A stretch of 64,000 nucleotides of DNA from Gigaspora rosea (GCA_003550325.1 QKWP01000054.1:518200-582199), one strand, 5' to 3'; counted from the first letter of the stretch, positions 1 through 9,421 are shown. Made by a program: numbers and translations. Notes: a model not told the origin generated them from the sequence alone.

Positions 1-223
1 TTTTTCCAGCCCCTTGATCTTTGATCTGCGGGGCAATAATATTTTTTTTCTGAATGTTCTTTTTTCGAATGAAATGAGAAAAAAGTTGCTGAAGCTCTTT
101 TTCTTGCTCTAAATACTTAGTTAGCAACTTCTCGCTAAGATCATTAATTTCAGCCTTAGATCTAAGAGCAGAATATAGATTTTCTTTAAGCTTCATCTTC
201 TCGCAATTCTTGCTCGAAGACAT
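1..223 (-). CDS. Coiled-coil protein, N-terminal part, cut by window edge
   Basis: An open minus-strand frame starts at an ATG at 223-221 and runs off the left edge after about 74 codons without a stop. The protein is charged (Lys, Glu, Leu rich) and looks like a coiled coil: MSSSKNCEKMKLKE at the start, then Leu-spaced heptads. It resembles in style the small coiled-coil gene at 4240-4536. A sequence near its far end (9-30) is an inverted match to 4614-4640, just outside that second gene. I recognise no family; the function is unknown and probably belongs to the mobile cluster that follows. Confidence 0.45.
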   Translation of the reverse strand, partial: MSSSKNCEKMKLKENLYSALRSKAEINDLSEKLLTKYLEQEKELQQLFSHFIRKKNIQKKNIIAPQIKDQGAGK

Positions 224-321
224 AAATGGTTAGTTAACAAATTTTAGTTAAATATATTTTTTTTTTCGAGCTTGTGAGAAAAAATAGTAAAAAAAAATAT
301 ATTTGAAATAATACATATTTC

Positions 322-468
322 TGGTTTATCCGGAACCTCCTATATATCCTATATATCCTATATGTCCTATTTATCCTATATGTCCTATTTATCCTATCCG
401 ATATATCCAGTATATCCGGTATATCCGGTATATCTGATATATCCAGTATAACTGGTATATCCTATTTA
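322..468. repeat. 9-bp tandem repeat, TATATCC(T/G)(A/G) type
   Basis: About fifteen imperfect copies of a 9-bp unit run head to tail; the first half is mainly CCTATATAT and CCTATTTAT, the second half CCGGTATAT and CCAGTATAT. It fills the spacer between the divergent coiled-coil gene on the left and the HTH-like gene on the right, so it sits where promoters would be. No protein reading is likely. Confidence 0.8.
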
Positions 469-516
469 ATAAATTATTTCGAAATAATATATTAGATATA
501 AAAAAATATTATTACC

Positions 517-956
517 ATGCTTAGGCAACGCATAAGATGTGATGCTTCTTTTTTATCACTAGCTGATTATGATTTTATTATACAATACCATAATAATAGA
601 CCAAGGTCTAAAGTTTTGAATGAGCTAAAAGAAAAATATAGCATATCACAAAAACGTATTTATCAGATCTGGAGAGGCGAGGAAAAAAATAGAGTTGCAT
701 GGGATCAACCAATTCCGCCTCTCAACTTTGTCGAGGATAGTAGAGAAAATTTGGTTAACAAATCAATTCTGGCCGAGCCAGCTCCTTTTTTTTTATAAAT
801 TTGAAAAAAGAAAATTCTGATCTTAATAATCAGATTCTACCTGAGCCGGCCTCGATATATGTCGAGGAAGGTAGGGATTTAATTGCATTTTATAAAAAAA
901 AAGCTATTTGTGATAAAAAAAATATAGCCAAATTTAAACATATACTAGCCCAGTAA
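517..956 (+). pseudogene. HTH-like small protein, frameshifted at a T run
   Basis: The first 93 codons (517-798) read a basic protein with a helix-turn-helix-like stretch (RPRSKVLNELKEKYSISQKR, about residues 29-48, then IYQIWRG), suggesting DNA binding. The frame stops just after nine T residues at 786-794. In the next frame the protein continues (EPASIYVEEGRDL, then a Lys-rich tail ending ILAQ) to a TAA at 954-956, giving about 146 codons in all. A one-base homopolymer indel explains the break. Its last 12 bases overlap, tail to tail, the end of the protease frame on the other strand. The HTH reading is by eye only; no family was identified. Confidence 0.5.
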
Positions 957-1060
957 ACTATCCAGATCATCATAGAATAATAAAAGCTTTTCACATATCC
1001 TGCTAAGAACCTCTTTAGCATTAAGAGTATCAAATAACATTTTTTCAAGTTCTTCATAAC

Positions 1061-1852
1061 TTATAGATTTTTTTTTCTGATTGGATGCTGTTGACTTCTG
1101 GCCCTTTTGAGCTTGCAAGAAAAGAGGGGGAACTTATGTACCGAAAGGAGTATAGTAACTACTTTATCTTTATGCATTAACTTGAATTCACGCTTAACAA
1201 TGGGCTCCCATCCAGCCCAATCAAGCCAAGGTGTACCCAATAATATCCAGAGCTTATTATCATCTATGACTGGAAAGTCTTCAGAGATTGAACATCTATT
1301 TTCTCCCTGACCAACGGTAACTGAAATATTATAAGATATGCCTAAAGTCTCTAAAGAATTATTACGCCGCTTAACAGATAGTTTCTTATTTTTATCTATT
1401 TCTGCTCCCAATAGTTTTATAAGGCCTTTTGAGATAACTAAGCAATTTGCCCCACTATCTATCATGGCGGAAGGCACTTGTACGATTTTTTCTAATGGCG
1501 AGCTAACCTTGCAACATATAGTAGTGACATCATTGGGAATAATTTTACGAATAAAATTAATTTCTATAGGGTTGGGCCATAAAATTTCTGCCTCTGTTTG
1601 CGATCTCTCTGGGGCTGTTTGGGCTATATTTGTTTGCTGGGAAGCAATTCGAATTAGATCTGATATTGGTTGCAAGATGTGAGAGAATATCATAGTAATC
1701 TCATGCCAGAACTTTTCACGTTCCTTGTCTGAGAAATTTGAAGTAAAATGATTTAGAACGGGATCTTTTAATGCAATGAATTCGGCATTAATCATATTGT
1801 AACCATTAATAGAAACTTCTTTAGGCTGTGTACGAGTAAATAAATCAACCAT
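1061..1852 (-). CDS. Retropepsin-like aspartic protease segment
   Basis: A 263-codon open stretch near the end of the polyprotein. The catalytic signature IDSGANCLVI is at residues 131-140 (DSGA 132-135). A second hydrophobic motif, WILLGTPWLD (202-211), matches the Leu/Ile-Leu-Gly element that closes a single-chain retropepsin unit. One DSG unit of this size normally works as a homodimer that cleaves Gag. The Met at 1852 is internal, because the same frame is open upstream to the A run at 2023-2034. After its stop, at an A9 run, the shifted frame gives about 40 more codons ending at 945. Confidence 0.7.
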   Translation of the reverse strand: MVDLFTRTQPKEVSINGYNMINAEFIALKDPVLNHFTSNFSDKEREKFWHEITMIFSHILQPISDLIRIASQQTNIAQTAPERSQTEAEILWPNPIEINFIRKIIPNDVTTICCKVSSPLEKIVQVPSAMIDSGANCLVISKGLIKLLGAEIDKNKKLSVKRRNNSLETLGISYNISVTVGQGENRCSISEDFPVIDDNKLWILLGTPWLDWAGWEPIVKREFKLMHKDKVVTILLSVHKFPLFSCKLKRARSQQHPIRKKNL

Positions 1853-3192
1853 TGATCGTAAAATAGCAAAAAATGCATTTAGACTAATGTTATCTGTAGG
1901 AATTTTAAGCGGTCTAGTATCTTTACTGCTTTTTTTATCAAAAGAGGTGTTACTAGATTTTTTGCTAGAAGTTTTTGGCCTAGCACTTTTGCGCTTCTTT
2001 GATCTCTTGGTATCAGAATAAGTTTTTTTTTTTTATAGCATTGACTTCATATTCTTCTGAATCGCTTTCTGAATTACTAGACTCACTAGTCCCAGAGGAT
2101 CAGATCCTGATTCATTCCATGAACGTGCCAAGGTATTGGTTTCAAGTTCATTTTCACTAGATGTTGTACTATTTTCGCTATCACTAGAGTCTGAAGATGA
2201 TTCATTTGAAATAATGTGAGCATTAACACGCTTGGATGATTTCTTTTTTTTGGTCTTAGATTTTGATTTTGTCTTGCGACAAGAAGATTTGGGCTTGCTA
2301 GAAATCTTTTTCATAGCTTTATTCATTTTAGTCTGATTGATTTTAAGGTCTTCTAATTGCCTACGCATATCTTTTACAGAAATATTATCTGTAACTTCAA
2401 CATTCTTTATTACCAGTTTTGGGGGTAAATCGGGCTTGGGAACAGGAACAAATTCTGATATCTATCCAAGAAGCCATTGTAAAAATTTACCCTTATTTGT
2501 ATCTTGTATAATTTGAGAGGTTCCTGGGAGTTGTGGCCTATAGTCGGGTTGAGATGGTTGAGAAGAAATAGATTGAGATTGTGTAGATGGCATCATAGAT
2601 TTTATTAAGTTTTCGATTTCAGTTTTGGTCATACCCAAATTGCTTGAATAATTGTCTTTTCTATGAGATTTATCAGATGATGCTGGTCCGAATATAAATA
2701 AGCTCCAGATAATTGCTCTATCTTATATCTTTCAATTTCTTCGAGTTCTGAAAGCAATTCTAATATGGGTCTGTTAATACTTATACGTCTAATTTCTAAT
2801 TGATTATCTGGAGAGAAGCTACGAATAAATTGTAATCGAATTTGCTGGTCATCAATACCTGCTAACCTAGCAAGTTTACGTAACTTAGAATAGAATCGAC
2901 CTACAGAATCACTGCCTTGAACTGTTGAACCAAAGAGCATTCGCTGTTTTTCTGCTGTAACTGTGCAATAGTTAGTTTTTAGCCAGTATATTGCCTGGCC
3001 AAGTCAGATTCCATCTGCTACTATAGTTTGTCCAGTATTAGCATTTGGTGCATTGGGTAATCAATCTGTTGGGTGCCCATCGGCAAAAGACCAGTCTTCA
3101 TCAAATACTGTATGAGCTGGAATAACTATATTTCCAGCCTGGCCCACGGCGCCATGTCTTAAATTTGCTCCAAGTTGTACTGCTGTTCGTCC

Positions 3193-4224
3193 CTAGGTCG
3201 CACCTAAATTGGCTTGGCCAGTATTATCTAATAAGTTTCTCAATTCCCAATTCTTTCTTCGAAGAGATCTTTCATACCAATCTTTAGCATCACCTTTGAG
3301 GCATGTTTCAAAAAGACCATGCGCTCGAACTCTATGGGCATGTCCGGCTAATACATTAATTCCTACAGCCACAAGATATGAGCGAAAAGAATCAATAAAT
3401 TCTTCTGGATCCTCATCAGGATAGCCATTAAAATTTGGGGGTGGGTATCCTGCCATTCCTATTCGTTGTATATTTGGTGGGTTATTCTGTAGCGTAAAAA
3501 TTTGTTGATTTAAATTATTAATTAATTGTTCTGAATTTCGGGCCCGTGTTTTCCATTTACTCCATTTATTTTGTATAGTCTTACATCTATTTTTCCACTT
3601 GTTGTATCGATTTGTTGTAAGATTTAAGAGATGCGTGGTAATTGTTCCATCTGTCTTACAATTCTGTAGTTGATGATAGGCTCTTCTATTTTTGAATCTT
3701 AATGCAAAGCTTTCTAGGAGCAATTCTGATATCCGCCTTTTTTGGGTACAGATTGTGATTCGGCCATTAAGTTCTCGAGATTTAAATATATTATGCTGTG
3801 TTCTATGGGCCTCATAGGCCTGGTGAAGAAGATCATAGTCATTTTGAAGCGTGGCTAACTGGGTTTGTGAATCGGCAAACTGGGTCTGTGAATCAGCAAA
3901 CTGGGTCTGAGAATCAGCTAACTGGGTTTGCAAAGTTATTAGCTGGGTCTGCAAATTCGCTACTCGATTTTCGGCATGGATTGCTCGTGTATTCGCCCGT
4001 GGATATATTTCTCGTACCAACTCTTCAAACTTATCTCCGGCTTCAGAAATTATTCTAAGATAATCTGCAATATCATCTAATATCGGAGCTGTTGTAATTG
4101 GGCTTTGAAAATACAGTCTAATATTAGTAATCTCTCGCTGAATCCTATTATTTTGAATCCTAGCTTGATTTTCAGGTAGAGATAATGTTCGGGGTGATCG
4201 GGGTGATCCTGGTGGTTGCACCAT
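3193..4224 (-). CDS. Gag-like N-terminal segment (coiled coil plus capsid-like domain)
   Basis: This 343-codon open stretch is the intact beginning of the polyprotein. Residues 1-70 are Pro/Arg rich. About 80-135 form a coiled coil with an 8-residue repeat (LQTQLADSQTQF and variants), visible in the DNA as a short tandem repeat at 3850-3950. Residues 255-340 carry a retrotransposon-Gag-like motif set: GYPDEDPEEFIDSF, then GLFETCLKGDAKDWYERSL. The AxxWYE-type end is typical of Ty3-like Gag. The stop at 3195-3193 is followed in the same frame by more Gag-like sequence, so it is a mutation rather than the true end. Confidence 0.6.
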   Translation of the reverse strand: MVQPPGSPRSPRTLSLPENQARIQNNRIQREITNIRLYFQSPITTAPILDDIADYLRIISEAGDKFEELVREIYPRANTRAIHAENRVANLQTQLITLQTQLADSQTQFADSQTQFADSQTQLATLQNDYDLLHQAYEAHRTQHNIFKSRELNGRITICTQKRRISELLLESFALRFKNRRAYHQLQNCKTDGTITTHLLNLTTNRYNKWKNRCKTIQNKWSKWKTRARNSEQLINNLNQQIFTLQNNPPNIQRIGMAGYPPPNFNGYPDEDPEEFIDSFRSYLVAVGINVLAGHAHRVRAHGLFETCLKGDAKDWYERSLRRKNWELRNLLDNTGQANLGAT

Positions 4225-4239
4225 ATCTATATTATTATA

Positions 4240-4536
4240 CTAAGCAAGAATTTTTTCATTAAGCTTGTCTATTTCATCATGAAAAATTGCTAACCGCTTT
4301 TCTATATAATCAATGTACTTTTCTTGGCTCTCAGAATTTTGGAGTGCCTTTTCTAACATTTCTTTAAGATTAGAAATTTCTAATTGCAATGGATCTAGGT
4401 TTTTATCACGAATTAAGATTTCTTTTTCAAAGTAATTAATATAATCCTCTTTTGAGATAAGATCCTGTTGAAATTTGCTGACTCGATCTTGTATAGCTAA
4501 TAAGGCACCTTTAAATTGCTCGATTCTTTCCCCCAT
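4240..4536 (-). CDS. Small coiled-coil protein of the mobile cluster
   Basis: The open frame can begin at 4653, but the Phe/Lys-rich stretch from an A/T run makes the ATG at 4536 (MGERIEQFKGALLAIQDR) the better start, giving 98 residues. The protein is almost wholly helical: Leu, Ile, Lys and Glu heptads from end to end, and no cysteines or membrane segment. It lies only 16 bp upstream of the Gag-like start at 4224, on the same strand, and is divergent from the integrase at 4656. It may be expressed with Gag, but the role is unknown. It is one of the few unbroken frames of this cluster. Confidence 0.45.
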   Translation of the reverse strand: MGERIEQFKGALLAIQDRVSKFQQDLISKEDYINYFEKEILIRDKNLDPLQLEISNLKEMLEKALQNSESQEKYIDYIEKRLAIFHDEIDKLNEKILA

Positions 4537-4655
4537 TTTTTTCCCTTTTTTTCTCATAAATTTGAAAAAAAAGAAAAAGATAGTTATCTGTTTTTTTAAA
4601 AATATATTTTGTCCTACAGATCGTAGATCAAGGGACTGAGCAAGCTGGCTCAAAA

Positions 4656-5697
4656 ATGTTGTCTATTCCTATAATACAAATAGATTCTGGAAATGTTCGT
4701 GAACTAGATATATCTATTGCCTTGCGTAAAATTTATTACCATCCTAATGGATATCAAAGAACTGTAAAAAAATTGTATGAAGCTTCTTTAAAAGCTAGAT
4801 ACGATTTTTCTATAGATGAGGTGTGTAATTGGCTTGAAAAACAGGCTTTATATCAGATTCATAAACCCCGGCCAAGATTTATTCCTAGAGCCTCTTTTAA
4901 TAGTATACAAGTTCCTAATGAATGCCATCAAGCAGATATTCTTTATATGCCCCATGACCGAATTAATAATATAACTTATAAATATTGCTTATGTATAGTT
5001 GATATGACTTCACGATTTAAGTGGGCGGTTCCTTTAGCTGATAGGTCAGCTTATTCTGTGGCCAAGGCCTTTAAGAAAGTTTATAGTAATTCCAAGTGCC
5101 CCTAAATTATTAATGGTCGATCCCGGTTCTGAATTTAAATCTGATTGTAAAGAATTAATGGAAAAATATAATGTTAAAATTAAGGTTGGCACGTCTCATA
5201 GAAGCCAAGGTATTGTTGAAAGATTTAATCGTACTTTAGCTGAAAAATTGTTTCGGTTACAGGATGCTTCTGATTTATTGTTACCTATATCTAAGAGATT
5301 GAGAGCTTGGGTTAAAAATCTTTATATAATTATTGATATCCTTAATAATTCAGTAACTAGATTAATTGGCATGGCTCCGGCAAAAGCTATAAAAATGAAT
5401 CAGATTATTTCAGCATCTTCTAAGTTTCGCAATGGGACTATGGGATTTAATGAGCCTAAATTAGATTTTAATACTTTGGTTAGATATTTACTTGAGCCGG
5501 GAGAGCTGGAAGGCGGTTTTAAGCAAGCAACTAATATAAACTGGTATCCCCAAGTTTATCATATTCGTGAAGCTTTAGTGCAAAAAAATCAGCCAATTTT
5601 GTATTGGCTAGAAGATGATGAAGGCAATAAACCAAAGCAGTCTTTTGTCAGAGAGGAGCTCAAAGTTGTAAAAGATATAGAATTACCTCCTCAGTAG
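4656..5697 (+). pseudogene. Retroviral-type (DDE) integrase, one frameshift
   Basis: This enzyme would join element ends to target DNA. The first 149 codons contain the catalytic-core start (CHQADILYMPHD; Asp-94 first acidic residue, then YKYCLCIVDMTSRFKWAVPL). The frame stops at TAA 5103-5105. The next frame, already open upstream of the stop, resumes at once with PKLLMVDPGSEFKSD (second Asp) and later QGIVERFNRTL (catalytic Glu), 32 residues lying between Asp and Glu. A single indel near 5086-5100 explains the break. A C-terminal basic/beta region follows to 5697. The WAVPL and IVERFNRT motifs occur in Polinton/Maverick and Ginger integrases as well as in LTR elements, so I do not assign a superfamily. 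It is divergent from the Gag-like gene. Confidence 0.75.
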
Positions 5698-5771
5698 GTA
5701 CTTACGAATTAAAAATTTTATAATACGAAAGATGTTCGTAGAATGCTTCAAGTTGGTGTTCCTCTGGTCTT

Positions 5772-6152
5772 TTATAAATTAATAAATTCTTCTGTTTCTT
5801 TATCGATTTGGGCTTCATCAAAGAAGTGGTCTTGGGCTAATTTGTAATATAGTTTATAAAGTTCTATAATCGAATTAAGAATCTTTGAATCTCACCTATA
5901 CAATGATTTGTAATCATTCATAATTTAATTATATTTGTCTTTATTGGGAAATATTGTCATGGCCAAATTTAGTATATATTCTTCTGGGTCTTCTGCTTGA
6001 CGTAATTTTCTAATTCTTTCTTTATAGTTTTGCATGAACTTGCTGTCTTTTGGTTTTCTATAATAGAGGCCTGCTTTGATTACAATAATTAAAGCTTGCT
6101 CGACATCTTTGTATATGGGCTTGGCTTCAGTAAATAAATTTTGTGTGCTCAT
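5772..6152 (-). pseudogene. Small helical protein of the cluster, two in-frame stops
   Basis: From ATG 6152 the frame encodes 75 residues (MSTQNLFTEAKPIYKDVEQ at the start, then basic helices) to a TAA at 5927-5925. The same frame continues at once (ATT ATG ...) for about 50 more codons ending FFDEAQIDKETEEFINL at 5772, with one further in-frame TGA. Reading through both stops gives about 126 residues of consistent Lys/Glu/Tyr-rich helical sequence. Both stops could arise by C-to-T change (CAA to TAA, CGA to TGA). I recognise no family. It faces the integrase tail to tail. Confidence 0.45.
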
Positions 6153-6225
6153 TGTAAAATAAATTTTTATATAATACCTTTAAAGACTTTTTTCTTTAAT
6201 TAATTATTTTTTCCTATAAGCAAAA

Positions 6226-6461
6226 ATGATCAGAGAATATTCTTGCCCATATTTACACAATAATGGCGAGGCTTGCAGTAGGCCTACATGCGACCTGAAG
6301 GGTGCCACTTTCATTAGAAATCTAAGGTACGCATTCTGTGTAGTGAATGTGGTAAGCCCACTGGCTCGAGTTCGGGGCGGTGTTTGTTACATGTTAAGGG
6401 CTATTATGTGATCCAATATTATAACAGATTGCATAATAAGGCCTTAAAAAACTCAGAATAG
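6226..6461 (+). pseudogene. Zinc-ribbon-like small protein, frameshifted
   Basis: The first frame from ATG 6226 reads CPYLHNNGEACSRPT, the start of a Cys-rich knuckle. After about 6285 the next frame gives GCHFH, an in-frame TAG, and then ILCSECGKPTG with GRCLLHVKGYYVIQYYNRL, ending at TAG 6459-6461. Joined, the pattern is two zinc sites: Cys-x8-Cys with Cys-x-His-x-His, and Cys-x2-Cys with Cys-x2-His. That suggests a nucleic-acid-binding accessory protein of the mobile cluster. One indel and one stop (TGG to TAG would do) break it. The zinc-site pairing is inferred. Confidence 0.5.
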
Positions 6462-6469
6462 ATAGTGAT

Positions 6470-6660
6470 TTTTAGTAAAACTTTTTGGTAAGACTTTACT
6501 GGGTTAAATTTTTTTGGTAAGACTTTTTGGTAAGACTTTGCCAGATTAAATTTTTGGTAAGACTTTTTTGTAAGACTTGGGTATAGGAAACAAAAAGTCT
6601 TACCAAAAATGGGGCAAGCCCCATTTTCGGTAAGATTTTTGTCCTTTGCTAGATAGTAAT
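6470..6660. repeat. Cluster of TTTTGGTAAGACTT repeats ending in a hairpin
   Basis: Five or more direct, slightly varied copies of TTTTGGTAAGACTT are followed by an inverted copy (AAAAAGTCTTACCAAAAA) at about 6592. A GC-rich hairpin comes next (AATGGGGC AA GCCCCATT, about 6610-6628), then a further direct copy. An apparent 126-codon minus-strand frame over 6419-6799 is just translation of this repeat and I do not accept it. The cluster lies directly downstream of the zinc-ribbon pseudogene. Confidence 0.65.
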
Positions 6661-6799
6661 GAATCGCTTTTTGAATTAATTCTAGGATAACATAGAAAAT
6701 AGTATGCATTTTAGGCTTGAATGGGCTCACAAAGAAGCACACTCGGACACTTCGGTCCTCGGTGCTATCTGCTCGTTTCAAGGGCAAGCGAGATAGCAT

Positions 6800-7378
6800 A
6801 ATTGGTTTGTTATCTTGTTTGGGATTAAAAACATAGCCAGAGCGTTAACAAAGACTATGTACTCCTTAATGTTGGAATTCCAAATTTGAAAGTAAGTTAA
6901 CAGGATTTGGCTCTAGCATAATTTAGAGCTTGAATTCGATATATGATTAAATATATCTAGAAAGGTTTGTAGAGGGGCTTGAAGCCTCTTCTGGATACAT
7001 TATCAGATTTCTGTTCCAGAACTCCCATTTTGACCCTACTCATTAAGCTTAAGACTACTAATCCTAGTTGCTATAAGAGAAGTTTTGTAAATTATTTCCT
7101 GTACTAACTAAACACTTAGTTGCAGGTCTGTTTGGTGATTGTTGGTTTAAGTGATCATTAGAAAGAGTTGTGGTAAAACCCGAATAAATCGAATTCATAT
7201 ATCTAAATAAATCACAATAAATATAGTTAAAATTTTTAAAGTAGCTATTAAAAGTAATAGAAAATAGTATATTTGGTTTTGTTCTATTATATTAGATGCA
7301 CAGAAAAACTGTAAATAAAATATTACCAGTATTTATTATTTATAATACTAATTTTAACAATTTGGCACTTAAATATAA
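6800..7378. other. Non-coding AT-rich spacer
   Basis: No credible reading frame, repeat array or RNA signal was found here. The stretch separates the integrase/Gag cluster from the terminal-inverted-repeat element that begins at 7379. The last six bases (7373-7378, ATATAA) are the left target duplication of that element. Confidence 0.5.
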
Positions 7379-7538
7379 CTAGAGTTCTGCAATTTGATTT
7401 GATCAAATATTTAATTTTAAATCAAATTCAAATACAGAAATTTTAAATCAAATCAAATTCAAATTGACAAAATATTCGATTTAATTCAACAAATACAGTA
7501 TTTGAAAATTTTTATTGAAACTATAGATTCAATAGCTA

Positions 7539-7998
7539 TTTACACAAAATTTTATTAAGATAACTCCCTTTATTGTTCTATGAAACTAGTGCTATTTTGA
7601 TTAGAAGAACATTTTTTACTTAATTGACAATTCACGATAGAAGGAAAATTTTAACCAGGGGAGATTTTTATAATAAAACATAATAAAATATGATTATGAT
7701 TCCTATAGTTTTATAACATTTTTTGGAATTTTAATTACTTGTAACTTTTTATTTACCCAACTAATTTTACCGATCTAGCTATCATTAGAATCACAAAAAC
7801 TAGCTCTACAAATTTTATTAGAAGTCTACAAGATGTTAACTTAATAAAAAATTAACTTTACATAGTCAGCAATGCTGATTTTTGTATTTTATATGTAATT
7901 TATATTAAGTGTTATGTATTTTATTAATACAAATTCTTCTTCTTTCGCGAATTGTAAATTAATACAAAATCAATTAATTTAGTAAAATTTTGTGTAAA
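7539..7998. mobile_element. Foldback/MITE nested in the left arm
   Basis: Inverted ends of about 20 bp (TTTACACAAAATTTTATTAA at 7539 and the reverse of TTTACACAAAATTTTACTAA ending at 7998) bound a 460-bp AT-rich segment with no reading frame. The counterpart right arm of the host element (15500-15630) lacks it, which supports a later insertion. Confidence 0.5.
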
Positions 7999-8303
7999 TT
8001 AAAAATTTTAAAATTTTTTAAAGGGAATTGCTATTCGCACTATGGTTATACAAAATTTTCTATTTTTAGAATTTATGCACTTGTGTTATACAAAGGCCCG
8101 GTGCATTGTTTTTGCAAAAATAATTTTTGGTTACACACCGCTAATGTCATGTAACATTATACAAGTCTAATTTTGGTTATCTAGCCTGGGTCGGCCAGTA
8201 TTAAGCTTAATGCTGGTGGGCACTATCATGATAATGCCCCCAGTGGTGTTAGACATAATTCTGTTCCACTCTAACCCTAAATCTAGCCAATTACTGTACA
8301 TAT

Positions 8304-8982
8304 TGTTATCCTATATCCACTTCTTCAAAGATAGTAGGGTAACTAGAGTGATCTTAGACAGTGAACACTTTGTGTAACCTCACTTTGTTACTGTGATATA
8401 TCTAAGTCAGTATGGCGTTTTTAAGAAAACTTAACAAAGAAGATTTAAGGCAATTTGCAATTACGAAAGAGGCTACAATTAAAAGTATATGAGGATACTA
8501 ATAACTGTTTAATTTATGTAATAAATAAATGTATTTATTATTGAAAGAGTATGAAGACTCAATGTTGAACTTGGGGTCCACATCGGCTGCTTTTATACAT
8601 TTTGATTTTCACAAATGTAACGGTCTATATCTACTACATATTATTAATAAAATATATAGTATATGTAATAGAAATGTAATATATGAAATAAATAATATAT
8701 GTATAATAAATGAAATATCTAGAATATATGCTATAAATATGACATCTGCTAGATCTGACAGATCTGACGACTTTCGCACAGTAGATCGTCTAGCCAATCA
8801 AATTGCAGATTCTATATTGATTGTTAATTGGTTCCGATCTTATCATCCAGTAATCGTATTAGGATGATCTATAGCTCGTTAGAACCGTCTCGATGAGCTG
8901 ATTCGAATGGTGGTAGTTTCATTCAATTTGGATTGGTGGGTCAAAAGTTATGGTCACTTTTGTGTTTTTCTATATGTCAACA
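8304..8982 (-). repeat. 3' LTR (minus orientation)
   Basis: Direct repeat of 14495-15193. It differs by scattered substitutions and lacks about 20 bp present at 14833-14852 in the other LTR. It contains the internal palindromic block CTAGATCTGACAGATCTGAC (about 8749-8768). The apparent minus-strand frame over 8609-8797 is LTR sequence rather than a gene. Confidence 0.8.
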
Positions 8983-8995
8983 TTCTCCCGGACTT
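8983..8995 (-). promoter_or_regulatory. Polypurine-tract-like site
   Basis: The minus strand reads GTCCGGGAGAA directly before the LTR start TGTTGACATATAG, the position expected for the plus-strand priming site of an LTR element. Short and partly pyrimidine-interrupted, so only moderately supported. Confidence 0.45.
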
Positions 8996-9016
8996 ATTTT
9001 CGAATTCTATGAGAAC

Positions 9017-9421
9017 TTAGCAAAGAAAGATAAGATCTGAGGTGCGTAGTCTTGAAATATTGAATAAGATTAAGAACTTAGTTCTGTAGATAGCTTCTAT
9101 ACCATATGGTGAAAATATTTTGTAAGTTCGAGTAGAAGCCATTTCATAGTACTTGGTTAGGAGATTTGCTAAAACTGTTCTTTGGGCTGGAGTTTTAGGT
9201 TTGGTTGCCAAAAGTTCTCCTAAATAGTAAGCATAGACTAAGGTCCTAATGTGAATAATCTCACTCTTTCTTTGTCTTGCAGTGCTTCTCAAAGCCCGAT
9301 ATATTTGTTGAACTTTCTTTTTAGTTCTATCTTGTTTATAATAAGGAGGAGATTCAACTATTACATTGGCTAGTTCTGTTTTAGTTAATTCTTGTAGAAC
9401 TAGATCTACTACAGTTGTCAT
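9017..9421 (-). CDS. Unknown basic helical protein in the LTR element
   Basis: A 134-codon frame that begins at an ATG just after a long A/T run and ends 34 bp from the LTR. The protein is basic and helical with no cysteine motif (MTTVVDLVLQELTKTELANV at the start; then KTPAQRTVLANLLTKYYEMA in the middle). The last 20 residues look less protein-like and may follow a frameshift. It lies where the last gene of a minus-strand LTR element would be. I recognise no family; it is not RT, integrase or envelope by motif. Confidence 0.45.
   Translation of the reverse strand: MTTVVDLVLQELTKTELANVIVESPPYYKQDRTKKKVQQIYRALRSTARQRKSEIIHIRTLVYAYYLGELLATKPKTPAQRTVLANLLTKYYEMASTRTYKIFSPYGIEAIYRTKFLILFNISRLRTSDLIFLC

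Larger units (their letters stand above)
945..4224 (-). pseudogene. Gag-like/retropepsin polyprotein gene, multiply broken
   Basis: One long minus-strand gene of about 1,090 codons can be followed from ATG 4224 to TAG 947-945. Breaks seen: in-frame TAG at 3195-3193, two in-frame TGA in 2940-3190, a frameshift near 2690, an in-frame TAG near 2460, a frameshift near 2090, a second at the 12-base A run (2023-2034 on the plus strand) and a third at the A run 1068-1076. After each break, coherent protein resumes. Order: coiled-coil N terminus, Gag-like helical domain (GYPDEDPEEFIDSFRSY), a Ser/Lys-rich basic linker, then an aspartic protease and a short tail. No zinc knuckle, RT or RNase H follows. 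Domain names rest on motif recognition; the breaks are read directly. Confidence 0.7.

Noticed and set aside
6419-6799. 126-codon minus-strand frame with repeated KSYQKV units
   Set aside because: It is a translation of the TTTTGGTAAGACTT repeat cluster.
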